A DNA stretch of 64,000 bases from CADEER01 sp965216585 (GTDB lineage: Bacteria; Desulfobacterota; Binatia; HRBIN30; CADEER01), in NCBI GenBank assembly GCA_965216585.1, contig CBDCGC010000002.1:558001-622000 (forward strand), in the 5' to 3' direction. This document shows, in pieces, positions 9,705 through 20,091 of this stretch. How positions within the stretch are numbered: position 1 is the first letter of the stretch; each line of letters starts with the position of its first letter. The position numbers were made by a program, and so were the translations under genes. The notes beneath the pieces were generated by a model, which was given only the letters and a program-made list of their open reading frames with translations, was not told the DNA's origin and did not search any database.

Positions 9705-10907
9705 TCAGACGGCCACGCGATCGCCGGACGCCGGCGGTCCCGCCGCCAGTGCTTTGCGAATCCCGCGGATCGCCTGCCGGGTGCGGTGCTCGTTTTCGAT
9801 CAGGGCGTAGCGCACCCAGCCATCGCCGTACTCGCCGAAGCCAATACCGGGCGAAACGGCGACCTTGGCTTCTTTGAGCAGGTACTTCGAGAACTCCAGT
9901 GAGCCCATGGCGCGGAACTCTTCCGGGATCGGAGCCCAGAGAAACATCGTCGCCGACGGTTTGTCGACTTGCCAGCCGGCGCGGTTGAGCCCGTCGACCA
10001 GACAGTCGCGCCGCGTCTCGTACATCGAGCGTATCTCTTCGACGTAGTGCTGCGGGCCGTTCAGGGCGTGGATCGCGGCGATCTGAATCGGCTGAAAGAT
10101 GCCGTAGTCGAGATAGCTCTTGATCCGCGCCAGGGCGGCGATCATCTCGGGGTTGCCGACGCAGAACCCGACGCGCCAGCCCGGCATGTTGTAGCTCTTC
10201 GACAAGGTGAAGAACTCGACGCCGACGTCCTTGGCACCGGGGATTTCGAGGAAGCTCGGCGCCCGGTAGCCGTCAAAGACGAGATCGGCGTAGGCGAGGT
10301 CGTGCACGACCAGGAATTCGAACTCCTTGGCGAAGTCGACGATGCGCTCGAAGAAGGTGCGGTCGACCACCGATGTCGTCGGGTTGTGTGGAAAGTTCAA
10401 GATCAACATCTTGGGCTTCGGCCAGGTCTGCTTGAGCGCCTCCTCGAGATGGCCAAAGAAATCCTCGCCCGGCACCAGTGGGACCGAGCGCAGATCACCG
10501 CCGGCGATGATCACCGAGTACTGGTGGATCGGATAGGTCGGACTCGGGCAGAAGACGACGTCGCCCGGCCCCAAGACGGCCATCGACAGGTGCGCCAAGC
10601 CGTCTTTCGAGCCGATGGTGACGACCGCCTCGCTGTCGGGGTCGATGTCGACGTCGTAGCGACGGCGGTACCAGTCACTGATCGCGACGCGCAACTTGTA
10701 GACACCGCGCGATACCGAGTAGCGGTGGTTCTGCGGCTTCTGCGCCGCCTCGATCAATTTGTCGACGACGTGCGGCGGCGTCGCGCCATCGGGGTTGCCC
10801 ATGCCGAAGTCGATGATGTCCTCACCGGCGCGGCGCGCCTCGTGGCGCAGATCGCCGATGATGTTGAAGACATACGGCGGTAGCCTCTTGATGCGCGGAA
10901 ACTCCAT
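9705..10907 (-). CDS. AlaC-type alanine/aspartate aminotransferase
   Basis: 400 residues of PLP fold type I, subclass Ia. Motifs are FGMGNPDGATP near the start, NFPHNPTTS (aromatic-stacking and Asn contacts), and the PLP lysine in TLSKSYNMPGWRVGF. The N-terminus FPRIKRLPPYVFNII is typical of the AlaC (glutamate-pyruvate) group rather than AspC. It likely makes alanine from pyruvate, or supplies aspartate-family precursors given that hom and thrC follow. ATG at 10907 is the only good start. The 160 bp between this gene and recG shows no clear hairpin with a T-run. Confidence 0.85.
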   Translation of the reverse strand: MEFPRIKRLPPYVFNIIGDLRHEARRAGEDIIDFGMGNPDGATPPHVVDKLIEAAQKPQNHRYSVSRGVYKLRVAISDWYRRRYDVDIDPDSEAVVTIGSKDGLAHLSMAVLGPGDVVFCPSPTYPIHQYSVIIAGGDLRSVPLVPGEDFFGHLEEALKQTWPKPKMLILNFPHNPTTSVVDRTFFERIVDFAKEFEFLVVHDLAYADLVFDGYRAPSFLEIPGAKDVGVEFFTLSKSYNMPGWRVGFCVGNPEMIAALARIKSYLDYGIFQPIQIAAIHALNGPQHYVEEIRSMYETRRDCLVDGLNRAGWQVDKPSATMFLWAPIPEEFRAMGSLEFSKYLLKEAKVAVSPGIGFGEYGDGWVRYALIENEHRTRQAIRGIRKALAAGPPASGDRVAV

Positions 10908-11067
10908 CAGCCAACCACTCTTCCTCGAGAAACCACTCTACACCCGTCCGACGCGACGCAAAGCAATAAACCCGATTTGCCGGGCCCGCGCAAATCTCGA
11001 TTTTGGATGATCATGCAATGACGGCGCCCAGCCGATCTCGACCGCGCCCAATCGGCCGGTCGACCGC

Positions 11068-13512
11068 TCACCCGATCTCGACCAGACCGAGGCGGCCGGC
11101 CCAGCGCCGGTGCAGCACCGCGCGTAGGCGCGTCGATTCCTCGCTCGACAGGTCGGGATCGCCGTCGAGCCAGAGCAGCGCCGCATCGCGGGCGTCGATC
11201 AAGAGATTGGTGTCGGTCAGCAGATTGGCGACCCGCAGCTCCGGCAGACCGGACTGCTTGGTGCCGATGACCTCACCGGGGCCGCGCAGCCGCAGGTCGG
11301 CTTCGGCGATGGCGAAGCCGTCGCTGGTGTCGCGCATGATCGCCAGGCGGTCGCCCTCGGCACCGGCGCGGCGCGTCGACACCAGCAGGCAGAGCGAACG
11401 CTCACCACCGCGACCGACGCGGCCGCGCAACTGATGCAACTGCGTCAAGCCGAAGCGCTCGGCGTGCTCGATGACCATGACCGTTGCATTGGCGACGTCG
11501 ACCCCGACCTCGACGACGGTGGTCGACACCAGGACGTCCAAATCGCGGTCGCGGAACCGGCGCATGACGGCATCTTTCTCATCAGCTTTCATGCGGCCGT
11601 GCAGGAGTCCGACCCGGAACTCGGGAAAGACCGTGCGGTCGAGCTCGCGCGCCATCGTCGTCGCATCGCGCACATCCAGCGTTTCACTGGCCTCGACCAA
11701 TGGATAGACGATGTAGGCTTGGTGCCCCTTCTCCACCTGCTGGCGGACCGTCGCGTAGACCCGGCGGCGCTCGGCCTCGTGAACGACGTATGTCTCGACC
11801 GCTTGGCGCCCGGCCGGCATCTCGTCGAGGCGCGAGACGTCGAGGTCGCCGTAGATCGTCATCGACAAGGTGCGCGGGATCGGCGTCGCCGTCATCAACA
11901 GAATGTGCGGCACTGCACCCGCGCCGGCGCGCGACCGCACGCTGGCGCGTTGCATGACGCCGAAGCGGTGTTGTTCGTCGATGATGCCGAGACCGAGGCG
12001 GGCAAAGTCGACGCCCTCCTGGATCAGGGCGTGGGTCCCGATGGCGATGTCGATGGCGCCGTCGCGCAAGCCCCGGTAGAGCTCCTTGCGGCGCCTGCGC
12101 AGGCGCTCCGCCGTGAAGACTTCGGCGCGCACGCCGAGCTCGCCGACCCAGCCATCGACGGTGGCGAAATGCTGCTCGGCGAGCAGCTCAGTCGGTGCCA
12201 TGAAGGCCACCTGGTAGCCGTTCTGCACGGCAATCAGGGCCGCATAGATCGCTACCGCCGTCTTGCCGCTACCGACGTCGCCCTGTAGCAGGCGGTGCAT
12301 CGGCGTCGCCGTGCTCATGTCGTCGGCGATCTCGGCGATGACGCGCATCTGCGCCGCCGTCCAGGCGAAAGGCAGATTGTCCTCGAAGCTGGCGATCTGT
12401 TCGCCGCCGGCGTCCATCGCCACGCCGGTTGCGTCCTTCATCGCCCGCCGGCGCAACGCCAGGCCGAGTTGCAGATAGAAGAGCTCGTCGAAGGCCAGCG
12501 AGCGATGGGCATGCGAGCGAAACGCCGCCAGTGCGTCGGCGTCGACGCCGCACGCCGGTTGGTGGACCCCGCTGACCGCGTCTTCCAGATTGCAGACGCC
12601 GGCGTCCTCGGCGATCGCCGCCGGCAACACGCTGGGCAGTAGATGGGCGGCGTCGCGAACGCCCTGGCGGACGATCTTGCGCATGGTTTTCACCGATATC
12701 GATCCCGGCTTGTTGTAGACCGGAAGAATCCCCGGCGCGCGCGCGCCGGCGGCGGCGAGGTCGGGATGCACGATGTGCCGGCCGCCTTGCGCATCGTAGT
12801 CGACACGGCCGTAGGCGGTGTAGGACTGCCCGGCGCGCAATTGATTGCGAAAGTAGGCGGCGTGATGAAACCAGGTCAGGCCGAGCAGACCGCTGTCGTC
12901 GCGCAGGACTCCTTCGAGAATGCGCCGGCGAGCGCGGCCCACGGTCTTTTCCTCCAGGTGCACGAGCTCGCCGCTGAAGGTCGCCGGCTCGCCAACCACG
13001 GCGCGGCCGATCGGCACGATCCGCCGCCGGTCTTCGTAGCGAAACGGCAAGTGATAGAGCAGATCCTCGACCGTCGCGATGCCCATCTTCTGCAGCTCGG
13101 CGGCGCGCTTGGGGCCAACTCCCTTGACGAACTGTACCGAGCGGCCGAGCGTCGCCAGGGCCTCATCGAGATCGCCCCGCCATTGCCGGTACCTCTGCTC
13201 TTTCTCGTTGCCGCCGTCCGCCGCCTCGACTCTGCCATCGAGCAGTTGCAGGCAGCGCTCGGCGACGCCGACCTTGTTGCTCGGCGCGAGGTCGTCGAAG
13301 CGGTCGAGCAACGCCGCCAGATCGGCGAGCAACTCGCGCGTCTCGCGATCGTGCGTCGCCGCCGCGACGTCACGGGTTCGCTCGGCGAGCGCCGCCGCCG
13401 GAATGGTTGCCCGCGCGGCCGCCGTGCTGGCACCGGCGATGAACTCGAGCGGCCGGCGCAGCGATTCAAAGAGCTCGTCCAGCGTATCCACCGGTTTGGC
13501 GGGCGAGCTCAC
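11068..13512 (-). CDS. recG: ATP-dependent DNA helicase RecG
   Basis: 814 residues. The N-terminal wedge domain carries FVKGVGPKRAAELQKMGI and LPFRYEDRR. The helicase motifs follow: Walker A in LLQGDVGSGKTAVA, motif II as DEQHRFG, motif III as TATPIPRTLSM, and QLRGRVGRG near the end. RecG remodels stalled replication forks and branched DNA. GTG at 13512 is chosen: it lies 7 bp after the carB stop with a GAGG Shine-Dalgarno 5 bases upstream. The longer in-frame ORF to 13986 runs over carB. It is the last gene of the pyr operon, an unusual partner for pyrimidine synthesis. Confidence 0.93.
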   Translation of the reverse strand: MSSPAKPVDTLDELFESLRRPLEFIAGASTAAARATIPAAALAERTRDVAAATHDRETRELLADLAALLDRFDDLAPSNKVGVAERCLQLLDGRVEAADGGNEKEQRYRQWRGDLDEALATLGRSVQFVKGVGPKRAAELQKMGIATVEDLLYHLPFRYEDRRRIVPIGRAVVGEPATFSGELVHLEEKTVGRARRRILEGVLRDDSGLLGLTWFHHAAYFRNQLRAGQSYTAYGRVDYDAQGGRHIVHPDLAAAGARAPGILPVYNKPGSISVKTMRKIVRQGVRDAAHLLPSVLPAAIAEDAGVCNLEDAVSGVHQPACGVDADALAAFRSHAHRSLAFDELFYLQLGLALRRRAMKDATGVAMDAGGEQIASFEDNLPFAWTAAQMRVIAEIADDMSTATPMHRLLQGDVGSGKTAVAIYAALIAVQNGYQVAFMAPTELLAEQHFATVDGWVGELGVRAEVFTAERLRRRRKELYRGLRDGAIDIAIGTHALIQEGVDFARLGLGIIDEQHRFGVMQRASVRSRAGAGAVPHILLMTATPIPRTLSMTIYGDLDVSRLDEMPAGRQAVETYVVHEAERRRVYATVRQQVEKGHQAYIVYPLVEASETLDVRDATTMARELDRTVFPEFRVGLLHGRMKADEKDAVMRRFRDRDLDVLVSTTVVEVGVDVANATVMVIEHAERFGLTQLHQLRGRVGRGGERSLCLLVSTRRAGAEGDRLAIMRDTSDGFAIAEADLRLRGPGEVIGTKQSGLPELRVANLLTDTNLLIDARDAALLWLDGDPDLSSEESTRLRAVLHRRWAGRLGLVEIG

Positions 13513-13519
13513 GGTGACC

Positions 13520-16500
13520 TCAATCTGCCTTGTTGGCAGCCTCTCCGTGAAACTCCTGCAGGCTGCGCACCCCGAGCCGGCCGCCGCGTAGCCATTCGAT
13601 CCCTTCGACGGCAGCGGCGGCGCCGGCGACTGTCGTGAAGTAGGGAACCTGACACTCGAGCGCCGCCCGGCGCAATGGAAACGAGTCGAGGTGGGCACCA
13701 CTTCCGCGCGGTGTGTTGATGACGAGAACGATCTCAGCGGCGCGAATCGCGTCGACACCGGTGCGCCCACCGTCTTGCACCTTGTTGACGACCTGCACCT
13801 CGAGGCCGGCATCCCTGATTGCCGCGGCGGTGCCGGCGGTTGCGCAGAGCTCGAAGCCGCAGCCGACGAGGCGCTCGGCGATCGGCAACAGCGCCTCCTT
13901 GTCGTCGTCCTGGACGCTGAGAAAAACCCTGCCCTGCGCCGGCAAGATCGTCCCCGCCGCCATCTGCGCCTTGGCGAAGGCGACACCGAAGGAATCGTCG
14001 ATACCCATGACTTCGCCGGTCGACTTCATCTCCGGGCCGAGCAGCGTGTCGACACCGGGAAATTTGGCAAAGGGAAACACCGCTTCCTTGACCGAGACGT
14101 GCGGTGGGACGACCTCTTCGCGCAATCCCAGGTCGGCCAGGCGTTCGCCAGCCATCACCCGCGCCGCCAATTTCGCAAAGGGAACGCCCGTCGCTTTCGA
14201 GACGAAGGGAATCGTCCGCGACGCTCGCGGGTTCACCTCGATGATGAAGACCTCGCTCCCCTGCACGGCAAACTGAACGTTCATCAAGCCGACGACGCGC
14301 AACTCGAGGGCCAGCGCGTGCACCTGGCGACGCACTTCGTCGAGAACGTCGGCAGCGATCGATTTCGGCGGCAGCGAGCAAGCGCTGTCGCCCGAGTGAA
14401 CTCCGGCCCGCTCGATGTGCTCCATGATGCCGGCGACGACGACGCTCTCGCCGTCGGCAATCGCATCGACGTCGAGCTCGATGGCATCCTCGAGAAAGTG
14501 GTCGATGAGCACCGGCCGACCCGGGCCGACGTCGACGGCGCGCCCCATGTACTGGCGCAGACTGTCCTCGTCGTAGACGATCTCCATGGCCCGCCCGCCG
14601 AGCACGTAGGACGGTCGCACGAGCACCGGGAAGCCGATGCGGGCGGCGATCTCGGCCGCCTTGTCGGCATCGTAGGCGATGCCGTTCGGCGGTTGCCGCA
14701 ACTCGAGCTGCTCGAGCAGCGCCGCGAAGCGCTCGCGATCTTCGGCGCGATCGATCGAGTCGGGCGACGTTCCGGCAATCGGCACCCCCGCCTGCTCGAG
14801 CGGCACGGCCAACTTGAGCGGCGTCTGGCCGCCGAATTGGACGATGACGCCGTGCGGCTCTTCGGCATCGACGATCGCCAGAACGTCCTCGCGAGTGAGC
14901 GGCTCGAAGTAGAGCTTGTCCGAGGTGTCGTAGTCGGTGCTCACCGTCTCGGGATTGCAGTTGACCATGATCGTCTCGAAGCCGGCTTCGTCGAGGGCGA
15001 AGGCGGCGTGGACGCAGCAGTAGTCGAATTCGATCCCCTGGCCGATGCGGTTGGGACCGCCGCCGAGAATGACGATCTTCTTGCGTTCGGTGATTCCCGC
15101 CTCGTCTTCGCGCTCGTAGGTCGAGTACAGATACGGGGTGAAGGCGGCAAACTCGGCACCGCAGGTGTCGACGGTCTTGTAGACCGGTCGGATGTCGCTG
15201 CGCAGCCGCGCCTGGCGCACCTCCTCTTCCGAGGTGTCGAGAACGGCGGCGATGCGCAGGTCGGAGAAACCCATCTCCTTGGCACTGCGCAGCCGACCGG
15301 CTTCGAGACTGAGGCCGTCTTCTGCGGCGACGATCTGGCGGATGTTCTCCAAGAACCACGGATCGATGCGCGAGTGCTCGGCGATTTCGTCGATCGACAT
15401 GCCGCTGCGAATAGCCTCGGCGACATACCAGATGCGGCGCGCGTTGGGTTCGCGTAGTTTGGCGATCAAGGCCTCGCCGCTGGCGGCATCGCCGCGACCC
15501 TTGTCGTCGAAACCGTAGGAGTCGACCTCGAGCGAACGCAGGGCCTTCTGCAGAGATTCCTTGAAGGTTCGCCCGATCGCCATCGCTTCGCCGACCGACT
15601 TCATCTGGGTTCCCAACACATCCGGCGTATCGGCGAATTTCTCGAAGGTAAAACGCGGGATCTTGGTCACCACGTAGTCGATCGTCGGTTCGAACGACGC
15701 CGGCGTTTCGCGCGTGATGTCGTTGCGAATCTCGTCGAGCGTGTAGCCGACCGCCAGCTTTGCCGCGATCTTGGCGATCGGAAAGCCGGTCGCCTTGCTG
15801 GCCAGCGCCGATGATCTCGAGACGCGCGGATTCATCTCGATGACGACGAGGCGGCCGTCGTCCGGGTTGACGGCAAACTGGACGTTCGAGCCGCCGGTGT
15901 CGACGCCGATCTCACGGATGATCGCCAGCGATGCATCGCGCATGATCTGATACTCTTTGTCGGTCAGCGTCTGCGCCGGCGCCACCGTGATGCTGTCACC
16001 GGTGTGCACGCCCATCGGGTCGAGGTTCTCGATCGAACAGATGATGACGACGTTGTCGCGACCGTCGCGCATCACCTCGAGCTCGAACTCCTTCCAACCG
16101 GCGATCGACTCTTCGACGAGAATCTCGCTGATCGGCGATAGATCGAGACCGCGCTTGGCAACCGTCTCGTATTCCGCGGCGGTCGTGGCAATGGCGCCAC
16201 CCGTCCCGCCGAGAGTGCGCGACGGTCGAATGATCAGCGGCAGACCAATTTCATCGCCGATCTTGCGAGCGTCGTCCCAGGTGTGGGCGATCCCGCTGCG
16301 CGGCACTTCGAGGCCGATTGCCTTCATCGCGTCTTTGAAGCGGTCGCGGTCCTCGGCTTTGACGATGGCGTCGATCTTGGCGCCGATCAACTCGACGTCA
16401 TACTTGTCGAGAATGCCCGCCTCGGCGAGATCGATGGCGACGTTGAGCCCGGTCTGACCACCGATCGTCGGCAACAGCGCGTCCGGTCGCTCGCGTTCGA

Positions 16501-16732
16501 TGATCTTCTCGACGATCGAGACGTTGATCGGCTCGACGTAGGTGCGATCGGCGAAATTCGGATCCGTCATGATCGTCGCCGGGTTCGAGTTGATCAGGAT
16601 CACCCGGTAGCCCTCTTCCTTCAGGGCTTTGCAGGCTTGCGTTCCGGAGTAGTCGAACTCACAGGCCTGGCCGATGACGATCGGGCCGGAACCGATCAAG
16701 AGGATACTCTCGATGTCCTGACGGCGTGGCAT
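13520..16732 (-). CDS. carB: Carbamoyl-phosphate synthase, large subunit
   Basis: 1070 residues, normal length. Two homologous ATP-grasp halves are evident: the first begins LLIGSGPIVIGQACEFDYSG, the second VVILGGGPNRIGQGIEFDYC. Each has a NPRVSRSSAL or NPRASRTIPF metal-binding segment. The C-terminal MGS-like allosteric domain starts near FLSVQDDDKEALLPIA; in homologues it senses UMP/IMP and ornithine. It makes carbamoyl phosphate from bicarbonate, ammonia and two ATP. It starts 1 bp after the carA stop. Confidence 0.97.
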   Translation of the reverse strand: MPRRQDIESILLIGSGPIVIGQACEFDYSGTQACKALKEEGYRVILINSNPATIMTDPNFADRTYVEPINVSIVEKIIERERPDALLPTIGGQTGLNVAIDLAEAGILDKYDVELIGAKIDAIVKAEDRDRFKDAMKAIGLEVPRSGIAHTWDDARKIGDEIGLPLIIRPSRTLGGTGGAIATTAAEYETVAKRGLDLSPISEILVEESIAGWKEFELEVMRDGRDNVVIICSIENLDPMGVHTGDSITVAPAQTLTDKEYQIMRDASLAIIREIGVDTGGSNVQFAVNPDDGRLVVIEMNPRVSRSSALASKATGFPIAKIAAKLAVGYTLDEIRNDITRETPASFEPTIDYVVTKIPRFTFEKFADTPDVLGTQMKSVGEAMAIGRTFKESLQKALRSLEVDSYGFDDKGRGDAASGEALIAKLREPNARRIWYVAEAIRSGMSIDEIAEHSRIDPWFLENIRQIVAAEDGLSLEAGRLRSAKEMGFSDLRIAAVLDTSEEEVRQARLRSDIRPVYKTVDTCGAEFAAFTPYLYSTYEREDEAGITERKKIVILGGGPNRIGQGIEFDYCCVHAAFALDEAGFETIMVNCNPETVSTDYDTSDKLYFEPLTREDVLAIVDAEEPHGVIVQFGGQTPLKLAVPLEQAGVPIAGTSPDSIDRAEDRERFAALLEQLELRQPPNGIAYDADKAAEIAARIGFPVLVRPSYVLGGRAMEIVYDEDSLRQYMGRAVDVGPGRPVLIDHFLEDAIELDVDAIADGESVVVAGIMEHIERAGVHSGDSACSLPPKSIAADVLDEVRRQVHALALELRVVGLMNVQFAVQGSEVFIIEVNPRASRTIPFVSKATGVPFAKLAARVMAGERLADLGLREEVVPPHVSVKEAVFPFAKFPGVDTLLGPEMKSTGEVMGIDDSFGVAFAKAQMAAGTILPAQGRVFLSVQDDDKEALLPIAERLVGCGFELCATAGTAAAIRDAGLEVQVVNKVQDGGRTGVDAIRAAEIVLVINTPRGSGAHLDSFPLRRAALECQVPYFTTVAGAAAAVEGIEWLRGGRLGVRSLQEFHGEAANKAD

Positions 16733-16733
16733 G

Positions 16734-17855
16734 TCAGCGCTGGCTTTCCATCAAGTCGACGAAACGCTGGAAGAGATAACTCGCGTCGTGCGGTCCGGGT
16801 GAGGCTTCGGGGTGGTATTGCACGGAAAAGAGCGGCTGCTCGCGGTGCGCCAATCCTTCGACCGTCTCGTCGTTGAGGTTGATGTGCGACACTTCAGCCG
16901 CACCGGCCAGCGAGTCGACGTCGACCGCAAAGCCGTGGTTCTGGCTGGTCACCTCCACCTTGCGAGTCTGCAGGTCCATCACCGGCTGGTTGCCGCCGTG
17001 GTGGCCAAACTTGAGCTTGTAGGTCTTGCCCCCGAGTGCCAGGCCGAGAATCTGGTGACCGAGACAAATGCCGAAAATCGGCTTGGTGCCGACCAGATCG
17101 CGCACGTGGCGGACGGCGTAGGCGACGGCCGCCGGATCGCCGGGGCCGTTGGAGAGGAAGATTCCGTCGGGTTCGCCTGCCAGAGCGTGCTCGGCCGGTG
17201 TGTCGGCGGGAACGACGCGGACGGCGCAGCCGAGCTCGACGAGATGGCGCAGGATGTTGCGCTTGATGCCGAAGTCGTAGGCGACGACGCGGTAGCGGTG
17301 ATCGCCGGTCGGCTTGCCGTAGCCGCCTTCGAGACTCCACTTCCCCTCGTCCCACTCGTACTCTCGCTCGCAGGTCACCGCTTGCACGAGATCCTGTCCC
17401 TCCATGGAGGGAGCCGCACGGGCGCGATCGACGAGGGTATCGGAACTTTCCCCGTCGCCGTGCGCGAGAACCGCATTGAGGGCGCCGCGCTCGCGAATGT
17501 GGCGCACCAGGGCGCGCGTATCGATGCCCTGGATGCCGGGGATGTCGTGCCCGACGAGATAGTCGTGCAGCGATTGGCGGGCGCGCCAATTGCTCGGCAG
17601 ATGCCAGTACTCCTTGACGATGAAGCCGCGGACGTACGGCCGCTGCGACTCGACGTCCTCGTCGTTGACGCCGACGTTGCCGATCTCCGGATAGGTCATG
17701 GCGACGAGCTGGCCGCTGTAGGAAGGGTCGGTGAGAATTTCCTGGTAGCCACTCATCGACGTGTTGAAGACGAGCTCGCCGGTGGCCGATCGGTTGGCGC
17801 CGAATCCGACACCTTCGAAGATCGTGCCGTCGGCCAGTGCGAGAATCGCTTTCAC
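16734..17855 (-). CDS. carA: Carbamoyl-phosphate synthase, small (glutaminase) subunit
   Basis: 373 residues. The N-terminal interaction domain (LADGTIFEGVGFGANR, LTDPSYSGQLVAMTYPEIGN) precedes a class I glutamine amidotransferase domain with the nucleophile in FGICLGHQILGLALGG and the His-Glu pair in SVQYHPEASPGPHD. It releases ammonia from glutamine and channels it to CarB. Its start overlaps the pyrC stop by ATGA (17852-17855), giving stoichiometric coupling within the pyrimidine operon. Confidence 0.97.
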   Translation of the reverse strand: MKAILALADGTIFEGVGFGANRSATGELVFNTSMSGYQEILTDPSYSGQLVAMTYPEIGNVGVNDEDVESQRPYVRGFIVKEYWHLPSNWRARQSLHDYLVGHDIPGIQGIDTRALVRHIRERGALNAVLAHGDGESSDTLVDRARAAPSMEGQDLVQAVTCEREYEWDEGKWSLEGGYGKPTGDHRYRVVAYDFGIKRNILRHLVELGCAVRVVPADTPAEHALAGEPDGIFLSNGPGDPAAVAYAVRHVRDLVGTKPIFGICLGHQILGLALGGKTYKLKFGHHGGNQPVMDLQTRKVEVTSQNHGFAVDVDSLAGAAEVSHINLNDETVEGLAHREQPLFSVQYHPEASPGPHDASYLFQRFVDLMESQR

Positions 17856-19138
17856 GCCTCACCCCCGCGCTGCCACTTGATCTCGCCGCCGACGATGGTG
17901 ACGCGTGCCGCGCCGGTCATCTTGCGGCCGCCGAAGGGGGTGTTCTTCGACTTGGAATGCAGTTGCTCGCTCACCACTTCCCATTCGCAATCGGGATCGA
18001 TCAGGGTTGCATCGGCCGCCACGCCGACGGCCAGCGAGCCGGCGGCGAGATCGAGAATGCGCGCCGGCTGGACGCTCATGGCGTTGATCAACGTGCGCGG
18101 TGCCAGACCGAGCTCGAGACTGAGCGGCAGCGCCGTTTCGAGGCCGACGATACCGAAGGCAGCGGCGTCGAACTCGACGTCCTTTTCATCTCGGTGGTGC
18201 GGCGCGTGATCGGTGGCGATGGCGTCGATGACGCCGTCGGCCAGGGCTTCGACCATGGCGGCGACGTCCGACTCGGTGCGCAGCGGCGGCTTCATCTTGG
18301 CGTTCGTATCGAATTCCCTCACGGCAGCATCCGTCAGCACGAAGTGGTGTGGTGTCACTTCCGTCGTCACAGGCAACCCACGCTGTTTCGCATCGCGAAT
18401 CAAGCGTAGGGAACCGGCGGTGCTGACGTGGGCGATATGCAGGCGACCGCCGGTCTGCTCGAGCAGCGCCAGATCGCGGGCGACCATCGCCTCCTCGGCG
18501 GCGGCCGGCATGCCGCGCAAACCCAAGTGCAGGCAGGTATGCCCTTCGTGCATCACCCCATCGGCGGCGAGGGCCGGATCTTCCTCGTGGGCGATCACCG
18601 GCAGATCGAAGATCTGGGCGTACTCGAGAGCGCGGCGCATGAGAGACGCATCGGCAATCGGCATGCCGTCGTCCGACACGGCGACGATACCGGCCTCGTG
18701 CATTTCGCCCATTTCGGCCAGCTCTTTGCCGGCGAGGCCGACCGAGACGGCGCCGATCGGGTGAACGCGAGCCAAGCCCGCTTCGCGCGAGCGGTCGAGA
18801 ATGTACTCGGTGACGGCACCACTGTCGTTGACCGGTTTGGTGTTGGCCATGCACGCGACCGCGGTGAAACCACCGGCCACGGCGGCCAGCGTGCCGGTGG
18901 CGACGGTTTCCTTGTATTCGTAGCCGGGCTCGCGCAGGTGGACGTGCATGTCGATCAGCCCCGGCACCAACCAGCACCCGGCACCGTCGATCTCCCGGCA
19001 CTGGCGCGCGATCTGGCCGCGTTCTTCGACCGCGGCGACGCGGCCGTCCTCGATGAGGAGATCGAAATCACCTTCGCGGTCGTTGGCGGGATCGATCAGT
19101 TTCGCGCCGCGGATCAGCAGTGGCTCGGGCACGCTCAT
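17852..19138 (-). CDS. pyrC: Dihydroorotase (class I)
   Basis: 428 residues of the amidohydrolase superfamily. Metal ligands are in DMHVHLREPGYEYKE, the SDDG loop and ATDHAPHH (catalytic Asp); the substrate loop is NTKPVNDS. The length and HVHLREPG pattern place it in the class I group that often associates with aspartate transcarbamoylase, rather than the shorter class II enzyme of E. coli. It closes N-carbamoyl-aspartate to dihydroorotate. It is coupled by ATGA overlaps to pyrB in front and carA behind. Confidence 0.95.
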   Translation of the reverse strand: MSVPEPLLIRGAKLIDPANDREGDFDLLIEDGRVAAVEERGQIARQCREIDGAGCWLVPGLIDMHVHLREPGYEYKETVATGTLAAVAGGFTAVACMANTKPVNDSGAVTEYILDRSREAGLARVHPIGAVSVGLAGKELAEMGEMHEAGIVAVSDDGMPIADASLMRRALEYAQIFDLPVIAHEEDPALAADGVMHEGHTCLHLGLRGMPAAAEEAMVARDLALLEQTGGRLHIAHVSTAGSLRLIRDAKQRGLPVTTEVTPHHFVLTDAAVREFDTNAKMKPPLRTESDVAAMVEALADGVIDAIATDHAPHHRDEKDVEFDAAAFGIVGLETALPLSLELGLAPRTLINAMSVQPARILDLAAGSLAVGVAADATLIDPDCEWEVVSEQLHSKSKNTPFGGRKMTGAARVTIVGGEIKWQRGGEA

Positions 19139-20091
19139 CCCACTTCCCTGACGCCGCCGGCGTCCTCTTCGACGCGACCGCGCCCGGCGAGGAGGAAGAG
19201 AACTGCCATGCGAACGGCGACGCCGTTCGACACCTGCTCGAGAATGACGGCGCGCTCGCTATCGGCGACCTCGGTGGCGATTTCGACTCCGCGGTTGATC
19301 GGCCCGGGGTGGAGAACGATGGCGTTGCCGGCGGCCAGGGCGAGAGTTTCGCTGGTCAGGCAATAGTAGCGCGCATACTCATCGAGGCTCGGCAGAAAGT
19401 TGGCTCCCTGCCGCTCGCGCTGCAGGCGCAGCATCATGATGACGTCGACGTCGCGCACGCCCTCGGCCAGGTCGTGGTAGATGTCGCCCCAACTCGCCGC
19501 GACTGGCGGTACCATGGTCGGCGGTCCGACCAGGCGGACGCGCGCGCCCAGCGCGCGCAGGGCGTGGACGTTGGACCGAGTGACGCGGCTGTGCAGCACG
19601 TCGCCGACGATGGCGACTTGCAGGCCGGCCAACCGCTTGCGGTGGTCGCGGATGGTGAGAAGGTCGAGCAGGGCCTGCGTCGGGTGCTCGTGGGTACCGT
19701 CACCGGCGTTGATGACCGGGCAACCGACGTTGCGGGCCAGGAAGTGGGCGGCACCGGACGCCGGGTGGCGAACGACCAGGCAATCCGGCTTCATCGCCTC
19801 GATGTTGCGAGCCGTGTCGAGCAGGCTCTCGCCCTTGAGGACGCTCGAGCTGCCGGCGGAGAACGAAACGAAATCGGCGCTCATCCGTTTGGCGGCGATT
19901 TCAAACGACGTCCGCGTGCGCGTGCTCGGCTCGAAGAAGAGACCGACGACGGTCTTGCCGCGCAGGGTCGGCACCTTTTTGATCTCACGCTCGGAAATCT
20001 CGCGGAACGACTCGGCGCTGTCGAGCAGGTACTCGATCTGCGGCCGCGACAGGCCATCGAGACCGAGCAGATGGGTCTCATTCCAGCTCAT
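19135..20091 (-). CDS. pyrB: Aspartate carbamoyltransferase, catalytic subunit
   Basis: 318 residues. The carbamoyl-phosphate signature FFEPSTRTRTSFE lies near residues 52-64, and the aspartate/carbamoyl-phosphate segment GDGTHEHPTQALLD is in the middle. It condenses carbamoyl phosphate with aspartate. No regulatory subunit gene (pyrI) follows, so feedback is probably through PyrR attenuation and perhaps a complex with PyrC. It overlaps pyrR by ATGA (20088-20091). Confidence 0.96.
   Translation of the reverse strand: MSWNETHLLGLDGLSRPQIEYLLDSAESFREISEREIKKVPTLRGKTVVGLFFEPSTRTRTSFEIAAKRMSADFVSFSAGSSSVLKGESLLDTARNIEAMKPDCLVVRHPASGAAHFLARNVGCPVINAGDGTHEHPTQALLDLLTIRDHRKRLAGLQVAIVGDVLHSRVTRSNVHALRALGARVRLVGPPTMVPPVAASWGDIYHDLAEGVRDVDVIMMLRLQRERQGANFLPSLDEYARYYCLTSETLALAAGNAIVLHPGPINRGVEIATEVADSERAVILEQVSNGVAVRMAVLFLLAGRGRVEEDAGGVREVG

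Noticed and set aside
10908..11067. Terminator or promoter between recG and the aminotransferase gene
   Set aside because: The 160-bp gap has no stable hairpin with a T-run and no promoter pair I could defend.
13513..13986. N-terminal extension of RecG
   Set aside because: Overlaps carB in another frame; the GTG at 13512 with GAGG upstream matches the family start.
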